Source: Agrobacterium leguminum (GTDB taxonomy: Bacteria; Pseudomonadota; Alphaproteobacteria; Rhizobiales; Rhizobiaceae). From it: a stretch of 64,000 nt of DNA. The first letter of the stretch is position 1. The number at the start of each line of letters is the position of its first letter. This document shows positions 45,930 to 54,308 of the stretch, one piece after another. The position numbers were made by a program, and so were the translations under genes. The stretch spans positions 1 through 64,000 of the forward strand of contig NZ_JADQWB010000022.1 of NCBI RefSeq assembly GCF_015704895.1, in the 5' to 3' direction. Below the pieces are notes generated by a model. The model was given only the letters and a program-made list of their open reading frames with translations. It did not search any database and was not told the DNA's origin.

Positions 45930-47012
45930 CAAGTGCATCATGCCGGTTTTGCAGGGTAGGGGATCAGGCCTCCTCCTGCAAATGGGCCTTGAAGGCTTCG
46001 CCCGGGGTTCTATAGTTCAGGCACTTTCTCGGCTGGTCGTTGAGAATGTGTGTGAGCTGGTTAAGCGTCGCCTGCGACATTTGACTGAGGTCTGTATCCG
46101 GCGGCAGGAAACGGCGGATGCGCTTGTTGGCGTTTTCCACCGCATCTTTTTGCCAGGGCGCACTCGGATCGCAGAACCAGCTTCGTGCGCCAATGCCATC
46201 TTCCAAAGCCCGGAATGCGGCAAACTCCCTACCGCGATCAAAGGTGAAGCTCTGACGCGCGAAGGCGGGCAGGGAAGATAATGCACGAAGATCTTGTCCA
46301 TGATCGGACGCGAGTGCCGGCTCGGGTTCTTGATCAGAACGGTATAGCGGCTTTTGCGCTCAACGAGTGATGTGACATTGGCATGTCCAAACGGGCGCTC
46401 GAAGATGATGAGGTCGCCCTCCCAGTGCCCGAACTGCGATCTGTTTCCAATGAAATCAGGCCTTTGGCCGATACGATGGCTTTCTGGAAAAGCACCATTG
46501 CGCGGTTTTCTGGAGCGGAGAGGACGACGCTTGCGGCGCGCTTCCGGCAGATATTGATAGAGGCCGAGCGCATAATTTTCCTTGCTGTAAATGAACCGGT
46601 AGATGGTTTCGGCGGACGCGCGAACAGGCTTATTCCCTCCGACAGCAGACGCCCGGCGATCTGCTCGGGAGACCATCGAGCCTTGAGTTGACGGATGACG
46701 TCGGCTCGCAAATCCGGATGGCGTCGCAGCTTGCGCAAGCGTCTTCGTCGCTCGCGGGTCAGTTGATCAGCGATCGTCCCGAAGTAACCGGTGTACTGGG
46801 GAAGATCACGGTCATGGAAGGGTTGCGACGGATTTCGCGATAGATGGTTGAACGATGACGTCTCAGCCGCCGGGCCATCTCATTGATGGCGACTTTCTGA
46901 TCAACGAGACGATGAAGACGAAGACGATCGGCGAGGGTCAATTGCTGATAACATCCGGACATGCCAAAATCTCCAAGTTGAAGCCATTGAAATCATTGGC
47001 ATGCCGCACTTG
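45930..47012 (-). mobile_element. IS30-family element with inverted ends, broken transposase
   Basis: CAAGTGCATCATGCC at 45930-45944 and the complement of CAAGTGCGGCATGCC at 46998-47012 form imperfect inverted ends around the transposase gene. Outer bases match less well, so the tips may extend a little beyond. The element sits between the LysR gene and the exported-ABM operon. Confidence 0.7.
45964..46962 (-). pseudogene. Frameshifted IS30-family transposase
   Basis: The full transposase is spread over at least four frames. The N-terminal helix-turn-helix is YQQLTLADRLRLHRLVDQKV and RRLRRHRSTIYREIRRN. KARWSPEQIAGRLLSEG follows, then SAETIYRFIYSKENYALGLY and the DDE core (GNRSQFGHWEGDLIIFERPF, VERKSRYTVL). 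The end is KDAVENANKRIRRFLPPDTD with NQLTHILNDQPRKCLNYRTP (the catalytic Glu region). Each break is small, so the original gene was complete. It is inactive as written. Confidence 0.9.
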
Positions 47013-47148
47013 GAATTAGAATGTACCCCTTGTTGCCTCCGACAACTCACCATACCTCGCTTTCGCTGCAGCGAGGCCTGTGGCTTTTGGAGGTTGCGTG
47101 CCTTCTCCGGTGATTGATCGCCATAGGCAAAGTCAATTAGTATTTATC

Positions 47149-47187
47149 ATTCATCACTCTAATAAGAATTAATCGGCTAATCGCATC
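47149..47187 (-). promoter_or_regulatory. Shared 39-bp regulon element, copy 4
   Basis: On the minus strand it starts GATGCGATTAGCCGATTAAT and ends GTGATGAAT. It lies 119 bp before the exported ABM gene, and its orientation relative to that operon is the same as for copies 1 and 2. It has 17 of 17 core positions (AGnCGATnAATTnTnAT). Confidence 0.77.
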
Positions 47188-47306
47188 TGTTCCAAAGCGA
47201 TAAACAACTTCCACGTCCGCTGAACAATTGATGAGCCGAATTGGCGCCCTTCAAGCAGGCGGATTGACAATCGCATGTTCAACTCGTTTCCGCTTGGAGA
47301 GAAGCC

Positions 47307-47768
47307 ATGAATATCCTCAAGAAGATTGCGCTCAGCACCGCACTGGCAGCCGGCGCGTTCCTGTCCTCGCAGGCCGCCAATGCTCAGGTAGCCCTGCAAC
47401 CCAGCCCGAATGGCGAGGTAACGCTCGTCGTCAACTTCGAGGTCAAGCCCGGCGCCGAAGCCGAATTCGAGCAGGTCTTCCGTCGCTCGGTGACCTGCTC
47501 GCGCCTTGAGCCTGGCAACGTCACCTTCAACGTTCACAAGATCTTCGGGAGCGAGCGCAGCTACGTGCTCTACGAGATCTGGCGCAACGAAGACGCGGTG
47601 AAGTTCCACTTCGCGCAGCCCTATACCGTCGCGCTGTTCTCAATGTTCGACCGCAACCTGACCAAGCCCCTCAGCGAGGGTGGACTGAGGTTCGTCCAGG
47701 ACCTCGACCCGCTGCCGCGTTCCGCGCCGGCGACCACCAATCCCGCTTCGCTCGCCGAGTGCCGCTGA
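47307..47768 (+). CDS. Exported ABM-domain protein (secreted twin of the 41894 gene)
   Basis: A 153-residue protein with a clear Sec signal (MNILKKIALSTALAAGAFLS, cleavage after SQAANA) followed by an ABM domain about 90% identical to the cytosolic protein at 41894-42247: NGEVTLVVNFEVKPGAEAEF, RLEPGNVTFNVHKIFGSERS, GGLRFVQDLDPLPRSA. A ~16-residue tail is added (ATTNPASLAECR). Export of an ABM enzyme is unusual; it would act on quinols in the periplasm. It is the first gene of the plus-strand operon, with element copy 4 119 bp upstream. GGAGAG precedes the ATG. Confidence 0.92.
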   Translation: MNILKKIALSTALAAGAFLSSQAANAQVALQPSPNGEVTLVVNFEVKPGAEAEFEQVFRRSVTCSRLEPGNVTFNVHKIFGSERSYVLYEIWRNEDAVKFHFAQPYTVALFSMFDRNLTKPLSEGGLRFVQDLDPLPRSAPATTNPASLAECR

Positions 47769-47863
47769 TCTCAGCGCCGAAGTCCTCCGGCGGTGACGGG
47801 CTCAAAAAATTGGAGCGCGTCACCGCCAGCATCACACTGTAGCTATCTTTTGGAGGGGTCGAA

Positions 47864-48832
47864 ATGATCCGGAAACTATCGGCCAACCTTGCGGCCGCAT
47901 TCACCATCATGCTGGGCACCAGCGCTCTCGCGCAGACGCCACCAGCGCCAGGCGCGATCCTGGAACTTCCTGCGCGCTTCCATCCCGGCAGCGGCGTCGC
48001 CGCCCCTGATGGGCGCATTTTCGTTGCGAGCATCACCACTGGCCGGATCATGGTCTTCGCACCCGGCAGCTCGACGCCTACCGACTTCATCGATCCCGCT
48101 GCGGTCGGAATGGACTCGGCTATGGGGATCGAGGTCGATACAGCGCGGAATCGGCTGTGGGCGTGTTCCGCTAACCTAGGCGTTGACCGGACGCCCGGTG
48201 ATCATCCGACCGCACTTCTTGGGCTCAACCTGCAATCCGGAGCGCTCGAGCAGACGCTTCCGCTCCCCGGTGGCGGGCTGTGCAACGATCTGGTCGTCAC
48301 ACGCTCCGGTGCATTGGTCGTCACCGACAGCTTTTCGCCGCGGTTGCTGGTCCTGCGTCCGGGAGCCAGCGCTCTTGAAGACCTGATCCGGGACCCTCTG
48401 CTCACTCCCCCGACCGGCGGGTTCGGCACGGATGGCATCATCGAACTGGATGACGGCTCGCTCCTGGTCTCAAAGAACAGCGCCGGTGAACTCGTGAGGA
48501 TCAACGATCCCCTCGGCTCCACGCCGACGATTACTCCGCTCCGGACCTCGCGCGCCCTGGCCAATGCCGATGGGATCATGCGCGGTCTCAATGGGCAGAT
48601 CTACCTGGCCGAACCCGATTTTACGGGCAGGAACGGTCGCATCGATCGGATTTCGCTGACGGAATCGGAGGCAGTTATCGAAACTGTGGTAGAGCAGCTT
48701 GCTACGCCGTTAGGCATCGTGGTCACTCCGACCGGTTTCTGGACGATCGAAGGCCGTATGGGTCCGGTCCTTTTTCCCGATCGCAAGAACGAAGACCCCG
48801 GTCGGATGACCCTAGTTTTTCATGCTGAGTAA
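47864..48832 (+). CDS. Exported SMP-30/gluconolactonase-like beta-propeller
   Basis: A 322-residue periplasmic protein. The signal peptide is at residues ~1-24 (ending SALAQT). The propeller motifs are HPGSGVAAPDGRIFVASITT, GMDSAMGIEVDTARNRLWAC, GGGLCNDLVVTRSGALVVTD and GTDGIIELDDGSLLVS. Acidic and Asn residues in these blades could hold the metal of a lactonase-like site (the CNDLVV motif matches the family). It might open a lactone produced by oxygenation or simply bind ligand. It is second in the operon, 95 bp after the ABM gene, with TGGAGG 9-10 bases before the ATG. Confidence 0.82.
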   Translation: MIRKLSANLAAAFTIMLGTSALAQTPPAPGAILELPARFHPGSGVAAPDGRIFVASITTGRIMVFAPGSSTPTDFIDPAAVGMDSAMGIEVDTARNRLWACSANLGVDRTPGDHPTALLGLNLQSGALEQTLPLPGGGLCNDLVVTRSGALVVTDSFSPRLLVLRPGASALEDLIRDPLLTPPTGGFGTDGIIELDDGSLLVSKNSAGELVRINDPLGSTPTITPLRTSRALANADGIMRGLNGQIYLAEPDFTGRNGRIDRISLTESEAVIETVVEQLATPLGIVVTPTGFWTIEGRMGPVLFPDRKNEDPGRMTLVFHAE

Positions 48833-48928
48833 CATGAATTTGTTCGCGCAACCGACGCAGGCCTTGGCAAACCTCGGGTGAGGCAAAAGTTGAGCGTGAA
48901 ATTAAAGAATACTTGAGCAATAAGGCGT

Positions 48929-48976
48929 GGCGCCAATCTACGGGACTTGGGCGTCCCTCGGACTCTAGTTGGCGCC
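48929..48976. repeat. Inverted repeat GGCGCCAA/TTGGCGCC in the operon gap
   Basis: GGCGCCAA (48929-48936) and TTGGCGCC (48969-48976) can pair over a 32-base loop that contains further short complementarity (GGGAC/GTCCC). It lies in the 248-bp gap between the propeller and MDR genes and may attenuate or stabilise the operon transcript. Confidence 0.4.
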
Positions 48977-49080
48977 GCTCCTGCGAATTATGGCTCGTTT
49001 AGCGCGAGTGATCTCGGTTTCCACGACAAATTGGGCGGACATGCACTCCCAATCGGAATACTGCCACGAAAGGAATGATC

Positions 49081-50070
49081 ATGGCCCGAATTGTACGTTT
49101 TCACGAATATGGCGAGGCTGACGTCCTCAAGATCGAGGAGGTAGAATTTCCGGCACCTGCAGCCGACGAGATTCAGATCGCCGTTCGCGCTATCGGCTTG
49201 AATCGTGCTGAGGTCATGTTTCGCCGCAACGCCTATCTTCAGGAGGCGGTGTTCCCCAGCGGCCTCGGCTACGAGGCTTCCGGTGTCGTCAGCGCAGTCG
49301 GCGCGGATGTAAAAGGCTTCCAAGCGGGTGATGTCGTAAGCGTCATCCCTACGCTGGATATGGCCCGTTGGGGCACCTACGGCGAGTTGGCCAATATTCC
49401 CGCCCGCCATGTCGTGAAGCACCCGGCCAATATCTCCTTCGAGGAGGCCGCAGCCTCCTGGATGCAGTACATTACTGCCTGGGGTGCGCTCATCGAGCAG
49501 GCAAAGCTCGCCTCAAATGACTTCGTGATCGTCACCGCAGCGTCCAGCAGCGTCGGCGTGGCGGCGTTCCAGGTCGCGCGGACGGTCGGTGCAACGATCA
49601 TCGCAACGACCCGCAGCAGCACGAAGCGCCAGGCGCTCCTCGATGCCGGTGCGCACCATGTGATCGCGACGGAAGAGGAAAATCTGGTGGCTCGCATCAG
49701 CGAGATCACCAACGGCGCCGGCGCCCGTGTGGCCTTCGACGCTATCGGGGGGCCAGAAGTCGCACAACTCGCCGAATGCCTGGCCGTGGGCGGCATTTTG
49801 ATCGAATATGGTGCGCTGAGCCCTGATGGAGGGGCATTCCCTCAATTTGCCGTCCTCGGGAAAAGCCTGACGATCAAGGGCTATCTGTATACCGAGATCC
49901 TCACGGATGATGTGCTCCTCGATAAAGCCAAGACCTTCATTTCGGATGGTCTCGCCAAAGGGACGCTGAAACCTCTCATCTCTCAGACTTTCCCGTTCGA
50001 TCAGATTCAGGAAGCCACCCGCTTTCTCGAATCCAACGCGCAAATCGGAAAGGTCGTCGTGACGCTTTGA
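49081..50070 (+). CDS. Zinc-less MDR-family quinone reductase-like protein
   Basis: A 329-residue medium-chain dehydrogenase/reductase of the NADPH:quinone oxidoreductase branch: MARIVRFHEYGEADVLKIEE, AIGLNRAEVMFRRNAY, GLGYEASGVVSAVGADVKGF, then the Rossmann part VIVTAASSSVGVAAFQVART and VAFDAIGGPEVAQLAECLAV. The structural zinc cysteines and the catalytic zinc Cys of alcohol dehydrogenases are absent. It would reduce quinones or conjugated carbonyls in the cytosol. ATG 49081 is chosen since AAAGGA stands seven to ten bases before it, while ATG 49075 overlaps that site. Next gene is 88 bp downstream. Confidence 0.92.
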   Translation: MARIVRFHEYGEADVLKIEEVEFPAPAADEIQIAVRAIGLNRAEVMFRRNAYLQEAVFPSGLGYEASGVVSAVGADVKGFQAGDVVSVIPTLDMARWGTYGELANIPARHVVKHPANISFEEAAASWMQYITAWGALIEQAKLASNDFVIVTAASSSVGVAAFQVARTVGATIIATTRSSTKRQALLDAGAHHVIATEEENLVARISEITNGAGARVAFDAIGGPEVAQLAECLAVGGILIEYGALSPDGGAFPQFAVLGKSLTIKGYLYTEILTDDVLLDKAKTFISDGLAKGTLKPLISQTFPFDQIQEATRFLESNAQIGKVVVTL

Positions 50071-50158
50071 ACTCTCTGCGCTGCCATCGTGCCGCGCTGC
50101 GGGCTTCGATCCGCGCTCGATACGATGGCCCCGTCAACAGTGATTGAAAGGAAGAAAA

Positions 50159-50437
50159 ATGGCTGCGTTTGTTGTTGTTGAGATGGAAGTGAAGGATGCG
50201 GCCGCAAAGGATCGCTATTCGAAAGCTGCCGCTCCGGTCATCAAAGAATTCGGTGGCGAGTTCGTCGCCGCCGGGGGCTGGACTCAGCTTGCTGGCGAAG
50301 TCGGCCTGAAGAACGGCGCGATCATCCGCTTTGAGGACCGGGAGCAGGCGCTCGCCTGGTACAACTCTGCGGCCTATCAGGCGGCCATTGAAGATCGCGA
50401 CGCGGGCATGACCTGCCGATTCCACCTGATCGGATAG
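50159..50437 (+). CDS. DUF1330-family small protein
   Basis: A 92-residue cytosolic protein of the DUF1330 family, a dimeric alpha+beta barrel related to the ABM and EthD folds: MAAFVVVEMEVKDAAAKDRY, GGEFVAAGGWTQLAGEVG, NGAIIRFEDREQALAWYNSA and YQAAIEDRDAGM. No catalytic function is established for the family. ATG 50159 follows GAAAGGAAG. It lies between the MDR and epimerase genes, with short gaps on both sides (88 and 56 bp), so it is a true operon member. Confidence 0.9.
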   Translation: MAAFVVVEMEVKDAAAKDRYSKAAAPVIKEFGGEFVAAGGWTQLAGEVGLKNGAIIRFEDREQALAWYNSAAYQAAIEDRDAGMTCRFHLIG

Positions 50438-50493
50438 CCCTCCAAGGCCACTTTCAGGCCGTTTGTGGTTACCTATCAAAAACTGGATTCCCC

Positions 50494-51519
50494 ATGCGCG
50501 AAATCTCAAGCAAGCCAGTCATCTTCATCACCGGCGCGACCGGCTATATCGGCGGTTCGTTCATCGAACTCATGATCTCGCGTGGGTATCTGCAGGATTT
50601 CACGATCTCCGCGTTGGTCCGCCGTGAGCGCGACGCGGAGATGATGCGAGAGATCGGGGTGGAACCTGTCGTTGGAAGCCTGGACGATAGCAACCTGCTG
50701 CGACGCGAATCCGCACGTGCAAGCATCGTCTTCAACACGGCCAACTGCGATCATCAGCCGAGCGCGCGAGCGATCGTTCAGGGCCTTTCCGAATATGCGA
50801 AGGCAACAGGCACGCGCCCGATCCTCATCCACACGTCCGGTGCAGGCGTACTCTCCACCAATTCAAAAGGAACGGGCGTTTCACTGGAGGAAGACACCGG
50901 CGCCGTCCTCTGGGATGACGCCGATGCCGCGGCTCATGCCGCCATTCCGGCCCACGCTCCGCATCGTATCGTGGACCTTGAGGTCTTCGCAGCCGCCAGG
51001 TCGGGTCTGATCAAGACATATCTTGTGGTGCCGCCAACCGTGTTTGGGCGTGGCGTTGGCCCATTTGCAGAAAATCGTATGTCCATTCAGCTTCCGCGGC
51101 TTGTCTATCAGTCGCTGGTAAACCGGCGCGCCCTGTATGTCGGCCCCGGAAAAGCGCAATGGACTAACGTTCACGTCGCCGATTTGGCCGAACTCTACCT
51201 CCTCATCCTCGACGCCGCTCTTAAGGGAGCGGCGCCGGAGGGGCTCGAGGGCCTTTATTACCCGGCGACAGAATATTTCACCTGGTCTGATGTGTCCGAT
51301 CGGATCGGCCAAGTCCTCTATCAGAAGGGGCTTATTGAAAGCTCCGTCGCGGCAACTGGCCTGCAACCAGGCTGGTTTTGGGGCAGCAATGTTCGGACGA
51401 AATGCACCAACGGCCAGAAGCTTGGCTGGAAACCAATCAGCGGCGGCACGGCGGAAATGCTGGCGGACATCGAATGGGACGCCGAACTGATAATCAGAAT
51501 GCTGGCTTCGAAAGACTAG
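50494..51519 (+). CDS. NAD-dependent epimerase/dehydratase-like (NmrA/extended SDR)
   Basis: A 341-residue extended-SDR protein with VIFITGATGYIGGSFIELMI at the N-terminus (NAD(P) loop) and SALVRRERDAEMM as the second strand. In place of the classical YxxxK there is a HRIVDLEVFAAARSG region. The C-terminal substrate domain includes TYLVVPPTVFGRGVGPFAEN and KAQWTNVHVADLAELYLLIL. Relatives reduce or sense NAD(P)H-linked ketones and aromatic alcohol intermediates. The classical catalytic Tyr-Lys pair is not evident, so a binding or redox-sensing role is possible. It is fifth in the operon, 56 bp after DUF1330. Confidence 0.85.
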   Translation: MREISSKPVIFITGATGYIGGSFIELMISRGYLQDFTISALVRRERDAEMMREIGVEPVVGSLDDSNLLRRESARASIVFNTANCDHQPSARAIVQGLSEYAKATGTRPILIHTSGAGVLSTNSKGTGVSLEEDTGAVLWDDADAAAHAAIPAHAPHRIVDLEVFAAARSGLIKTYLVVPPTVFGRGVGPFAENRMSIQLPRLVYQSLVNRRALYVGPGKAQWTNVHVADLAELYLLILDAALKGAAPEGLEGLYYPATEYFTWSDVSDRIGQVLYQKGLIESSVAATGLQPGWFWGSNVRTKCTNGQKLGWKPISGGTAEMLADIEWDAELIIRMLASKD

Positions 51520-51592
51520 CGGACGAAGCTGGCAAAGGAAGCGGGTTGTCATCCGCCAAAACCTCAGAAATTAGAGCGGAGATGTAAGTGCA

Positions 51593-51997
51593 GTGCAGAG
51601 ACGAGAGGTTTTAATTTCGGCAGCAATGCTGTCGGCGGTCGGAAATGCTAGAGCACAAGCGCAAGACAAGGAGATCGGTATGATCAAGACAACTCTCTTC
51701 TATCCCCGTCACGAGGGCGCTCGCTTCGATTTCGACTACTATCAAAACAAACACCTTCCCATGGTGAGAGCGCGGTTAGGCTCGGCACTGAAACACATCA
51801 GTATCGACAAGGGCGTCACCGGTGGCGCTCCGAACGCTCCCGCACCATTCGTTGTTCTCGCGCACATGCGCTTCGACAGCCTGGATGAGTTTCAGCAAGC
51901 AATGGCTCCCCATGTGGAGTTTATCATGAACGACGTTCCGAATTTTACGGACATCGTGCCAATTCCAATGATCAGCACCTCCATCCTCAACGAATAA
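51593..51997 (+). CDS. EthD-domain protein with Tat/Sec-like leader
   Basis: A 134-residue protein. An N-terminal leader (MQRREVLISAAMLSAVGNAR, then AQAQD) has a twin arginine and a hydrophobic stretch, so it is probably exported. The mature part is an EthD domain (dimeric alpha+beta barrel): IKTTLFYPRHEGARFDFDYY, NKHLPMVRARLG and AHMRFDSLDEFQQAMAPHVE, with the conserved HLPMV motif. EthD proteins accompany oxidation of ethers and aromatics and some break down polyketide-type intermediates. The start is GTG 51593, 73 bp after the epimerase stop. An internal ATG (MIKTTLFYP) could give a cytosolic form. Last gene of the operon. Confidence 0.83.
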   Translation: MQRREVLISAAMLSAVGNARAQAQDKEIGMIKTTLFYPRHEGARFDFDYYQNKHLPMVRARLGSALKHISIDKGVTGGAPNAPAPFVVLAHMRFDSLDEFQQAMAPHVEFIMNDVPNFTDIVPIPMISTSILNE

Positions 51998-53205
51998 TTT
52001 CATCCTCGGTAAGACGGCATTCGTTGTGCTGCGGTCGTGCGCCCCTTACCTAAACATCGGCACATGTCACGCATTCTCCGAGTGCCATGCCTTAAGAAAG
52101 GCCTGACTTTAGGTGGGGAGAGCCGCGAGGACTGAAGCCGATCGATATTGACACTGTTCCAATACTGTATGAGGTTATCGCACGTTAGTGAGTTCCCTCG
52201 CAGCCTTTATGCGCCGAAGTACAGTCATTCGTGTCTTGTTCATGGATAGTCATCTATTGGATGGCGTTTGTTCTCCGTTCGAAAGAGTGTTGTCTTTTGC
52301 GACGGGACCTAAGGCCATCAACTCCATGGTGACAACTCTCACCGTGCAGTTAACGGCGGGACGGGGCTGATATCCGCACGATCGAGGGTAGGGATGGTTG
52401 GGGTGATTGCCCTTCACGGATTTCGGTGCCTGTGCCGAGCCGCCACGGGATCCGACCGGAGAGAGTGAGAATGGCCCGCGCTGGCGCGAGAAAAACGGGG
52501 TACTATGTTACCTTGATCTGGGCCTCTTTGACATGAAGAGCGGCAACTATATCGTGCTTGAGGCATTTCGGAGGGTGTACGAGCAGTTCTCTCGCATCTG
52601 CCGATTTGCTTGCAGTTCACCTCTTGAGGAGTCCGACAGCGCAGCCAATCTAACGCGTGAGCGGAGAAATATATGGTGGTGCCGGATACCTCCCTGCCGA
52701 ACGGTAACATCGTTTTGGACGGCTTCCGGCCCGGGCCAGCGGGTCTGAACCCAGGGAAAAGCAGTCCCTCGCTGTTGCAGAATGAAGAGGCGCTCCGGCT
52801 CTTTGCGCGGAGGCCAAAATTGTTCTGGCGATCGAGAGGCTAGGGTCAGATGGGGTATTCGCTGACGGCGACAAACATGAACGCCGACGGAGGTTTAGCG
52901 TGCCGCTGAAAGCTTATGTCGAGGCTATTTATACTACGAGATCGCGGGAGGGGTTTGAAAAAGCCAAGAGCAGCATCCCAGGGGGCTGGCAGTGCAAATT
53001 CTCCCCGGCTGTACGACTAGATGGCTATCCAGACCGCGCGTCCGCGCAGCACCAACGACGCCACCCATGACATGAAGCATGCCAGTTCATATCGCCAAGC
53101 TCAAGGCGGTCGCTCTGTACTTGTTGGCGCAGTCAAGATGGTTGCCAAGTTTTGTTTTGATGAATTATATCAGACATATTTAATGCTTTCTGAGAGAATA
53201 GACGA
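51998..53205. other. Gene-poor region between two clusters
   Basis: About 1.2 kb. Overlapping short frames (for example 52407-52748) show no domain. The only recognisable scrap is at 52900-53070. No repeat or RNA gene was found. It separates the electrophile regulon from the amidohydrolase cluster. Confidence 0.4.
52900..53070 (+). pseudogene. Possible N-terminal scrap of a class III aminotransferase
   Basis: A 56-codon frame from GTG 52900, preceded by GGAGG at a six-base spacing, reads VPLKAYVEAIYTTRSREGFE, then KAKSSIPGG. The RSREGFEKAKSSIPGG segment resembles the start of glutamate-1-semialdehyde-aminotransferase-like enzymes, where an IPGG motif is typical. After ~35 residues the resemblance is lost and a stop follows. 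It is short and uncertain. Confidence 0.3.
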
Positions 53206-54165
53206 TTGTCTTACAAGGCACCTCGCATCCAGCATCTAAACTGGAACCTCCTGAGGACATTTCTCGTCATCGTTGAGGAAGGCAGCATCACGCGTGCGGC
53301 CAACCGGCTTTTCGTGCGCCAGCCCTCCGTGACGGCCGCGTTGCAGAAGCTCGAGGAGACACTGGGTTGCCAATTGATCCAACGCGACAGCCGCCGTTTC
53401 GTTCTTACAGTACAGGGCGAAATGCTCCGTCAGGAATGCGCAGAAATCTTCCTGCGCGTCGAGCGCATCGGCGAAAAACTGTCGACAGAGGCGGACGACC
53501 TGACGGGTCAGGTGCGTGTCCTCATCGTCACCAATCTCGTGCTGCCGCAGCTCGATCAGGCGCTGCGCCAATTGCGGCGGCGTCATCCATCCGTCACCAT
53601 CCGTATCGATGTCGCCAATACGCAGGATATCGTTCGCGCTATCGGCCAGAAACAGGCCCCATTCGGCATTTGCCTGCTGCCGAAACCGCTTGCCGGAATG
53701 GACTGCAAGTTCCTGCTCAGGGAAACATTCGGCATTTATTGCGGTGCTTCCCATCCCTTTTACGGCCGTGGCGACATCACCATGGAGGAATTGCGGCAGG
53801 AATCCTTCGTGGCCTTCACCTGCAGCCAGGAAGGCGGCGCGCTGGAACCGATGATCGCCCTTCGCGACGGTGTGGGGCTCGGCAAGTGGACCGTCGGCTC
53901 CAGCCCGCATATGGAAGAAGTCCGGCGAATGATCATCGCCGGCATCGGCGTGGGCATTCTGCCGCTGGATGCGGCGCGCGGCCTTGAGGAAGACGAGCTT
54001 TGGCAGATCCCGCTGCTTCAGGATTCGCTCGGAGCCGACGCCTATTTCCTCCGCAACCCCGATATGGACCTCGGCGGCGCCGAGCGGGCATTCCTGACTA
54101 TTTTTGAAAACGAGCTTTTCGATGCGCAGGCGGCGGCGGCCCTTGTGGAAACGGGGAGCGAATAG
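53206..54165 (+). CDS. LysR-type regulator of the amidohydrolase/transport cluster
   Basis: A 319-residue LysR protein: NLLRTFLVIVEEGSITRAAN, a helix-turn-helix with LFVRQPSVTAALQKLEETLG, RDSRRFVLTVQGEMLRQE, and an effector domain with VRVLIVTNLVLPQLDQALRQ, FGICLLPKPLAG and MIIAGIGVGILPLDAARG. The start given is TTG 53206; no in-frame ATG lies just upstream, so the true start is slightly uncertain. It is followed by a strong terminator and then the convergent M20 gene. It is the only regulator in this cluster and so the likely regulator of the divergent M20 and transporter promoters at 55.6-56.1 kb. Confidence 0.92.
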   Translation: MSYKAPRIQHLNWNLLRTFLVIVEEGSITRAANRLFVRQPSVTAALQKLEETLGCQLIQRDSRRFVLTVQGEMLRQECAEIFLRVERIGEKLSTEADDLTGQVRVLIVTNLVLPQLDQALRQLRRRHPSVTIRIDVANTQDIVRAIGQKQAPFGICLLPKPLAGMDCKFLLRETFGIYCGASHPFYGRGDITMEELRQESFVAFTCSQEGGALEPMIALRDGVGLGKWTVGSSPHMEEVRRMIIAGIGVGILPLDAARGLEEDELWQIPLLQDSLGADAYFLRNPDMDLGGAERAFLTIFENELFDAQAAAALVETGSE

Positions 54166-54168
54166 GAA

Positions 54169-54200
54169 AACGGCGAAAAGTGGTCGCACTTTTCGCCGTT
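54169..54200 (+). terminator. Terminator hairpin after the LysR gene
   Basis: AACGGCGAAAAGTG and CACTTTTCGCCGTT form a perfect 14-bp stem with a GTCG loop, three bases after the stop. The T run inside the 3' arm helps termination in either direction. Confidence 0.8.
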
Positions 54201-54262
54201 CCCTCTAAATCTAGCAAAAGCGGACCCCGGCACTACCAGCCGGGAATACGCTAAAACAGAGT

Positions 54263-54307
54263 GTTGGAGCCTTTTCGCGCTTCGCAGAAAAGCGGAAGCG
54301 CTCCAAC
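54263..54307. repeat. Long hairpin between convergent genes
   Basis: GTTGGAGC (54263-54270) pairs with GCTCCAAC (54300-54307), enclosing a second partial stem (CTTTTC/GAAAAG). Similar GC-rich palindromic units are common between genes of Rhizobiaceae. It abuts the M20 stop and probably terminates that minus-strand transcript. Confidence 0.6.
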
Positions 54308-54308
54308 A

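Noticed and set aside
47169-47609. 146-residue minus-strand frame over the exported ABM gene
   Set aside because: Antisense shadow; the plus frame has signal peptide and ABM homology.
52407-52748. 113-residue plus-strand frame in the gene-poor region
   Set aside because: No domain or convincing start; left as unannotated.
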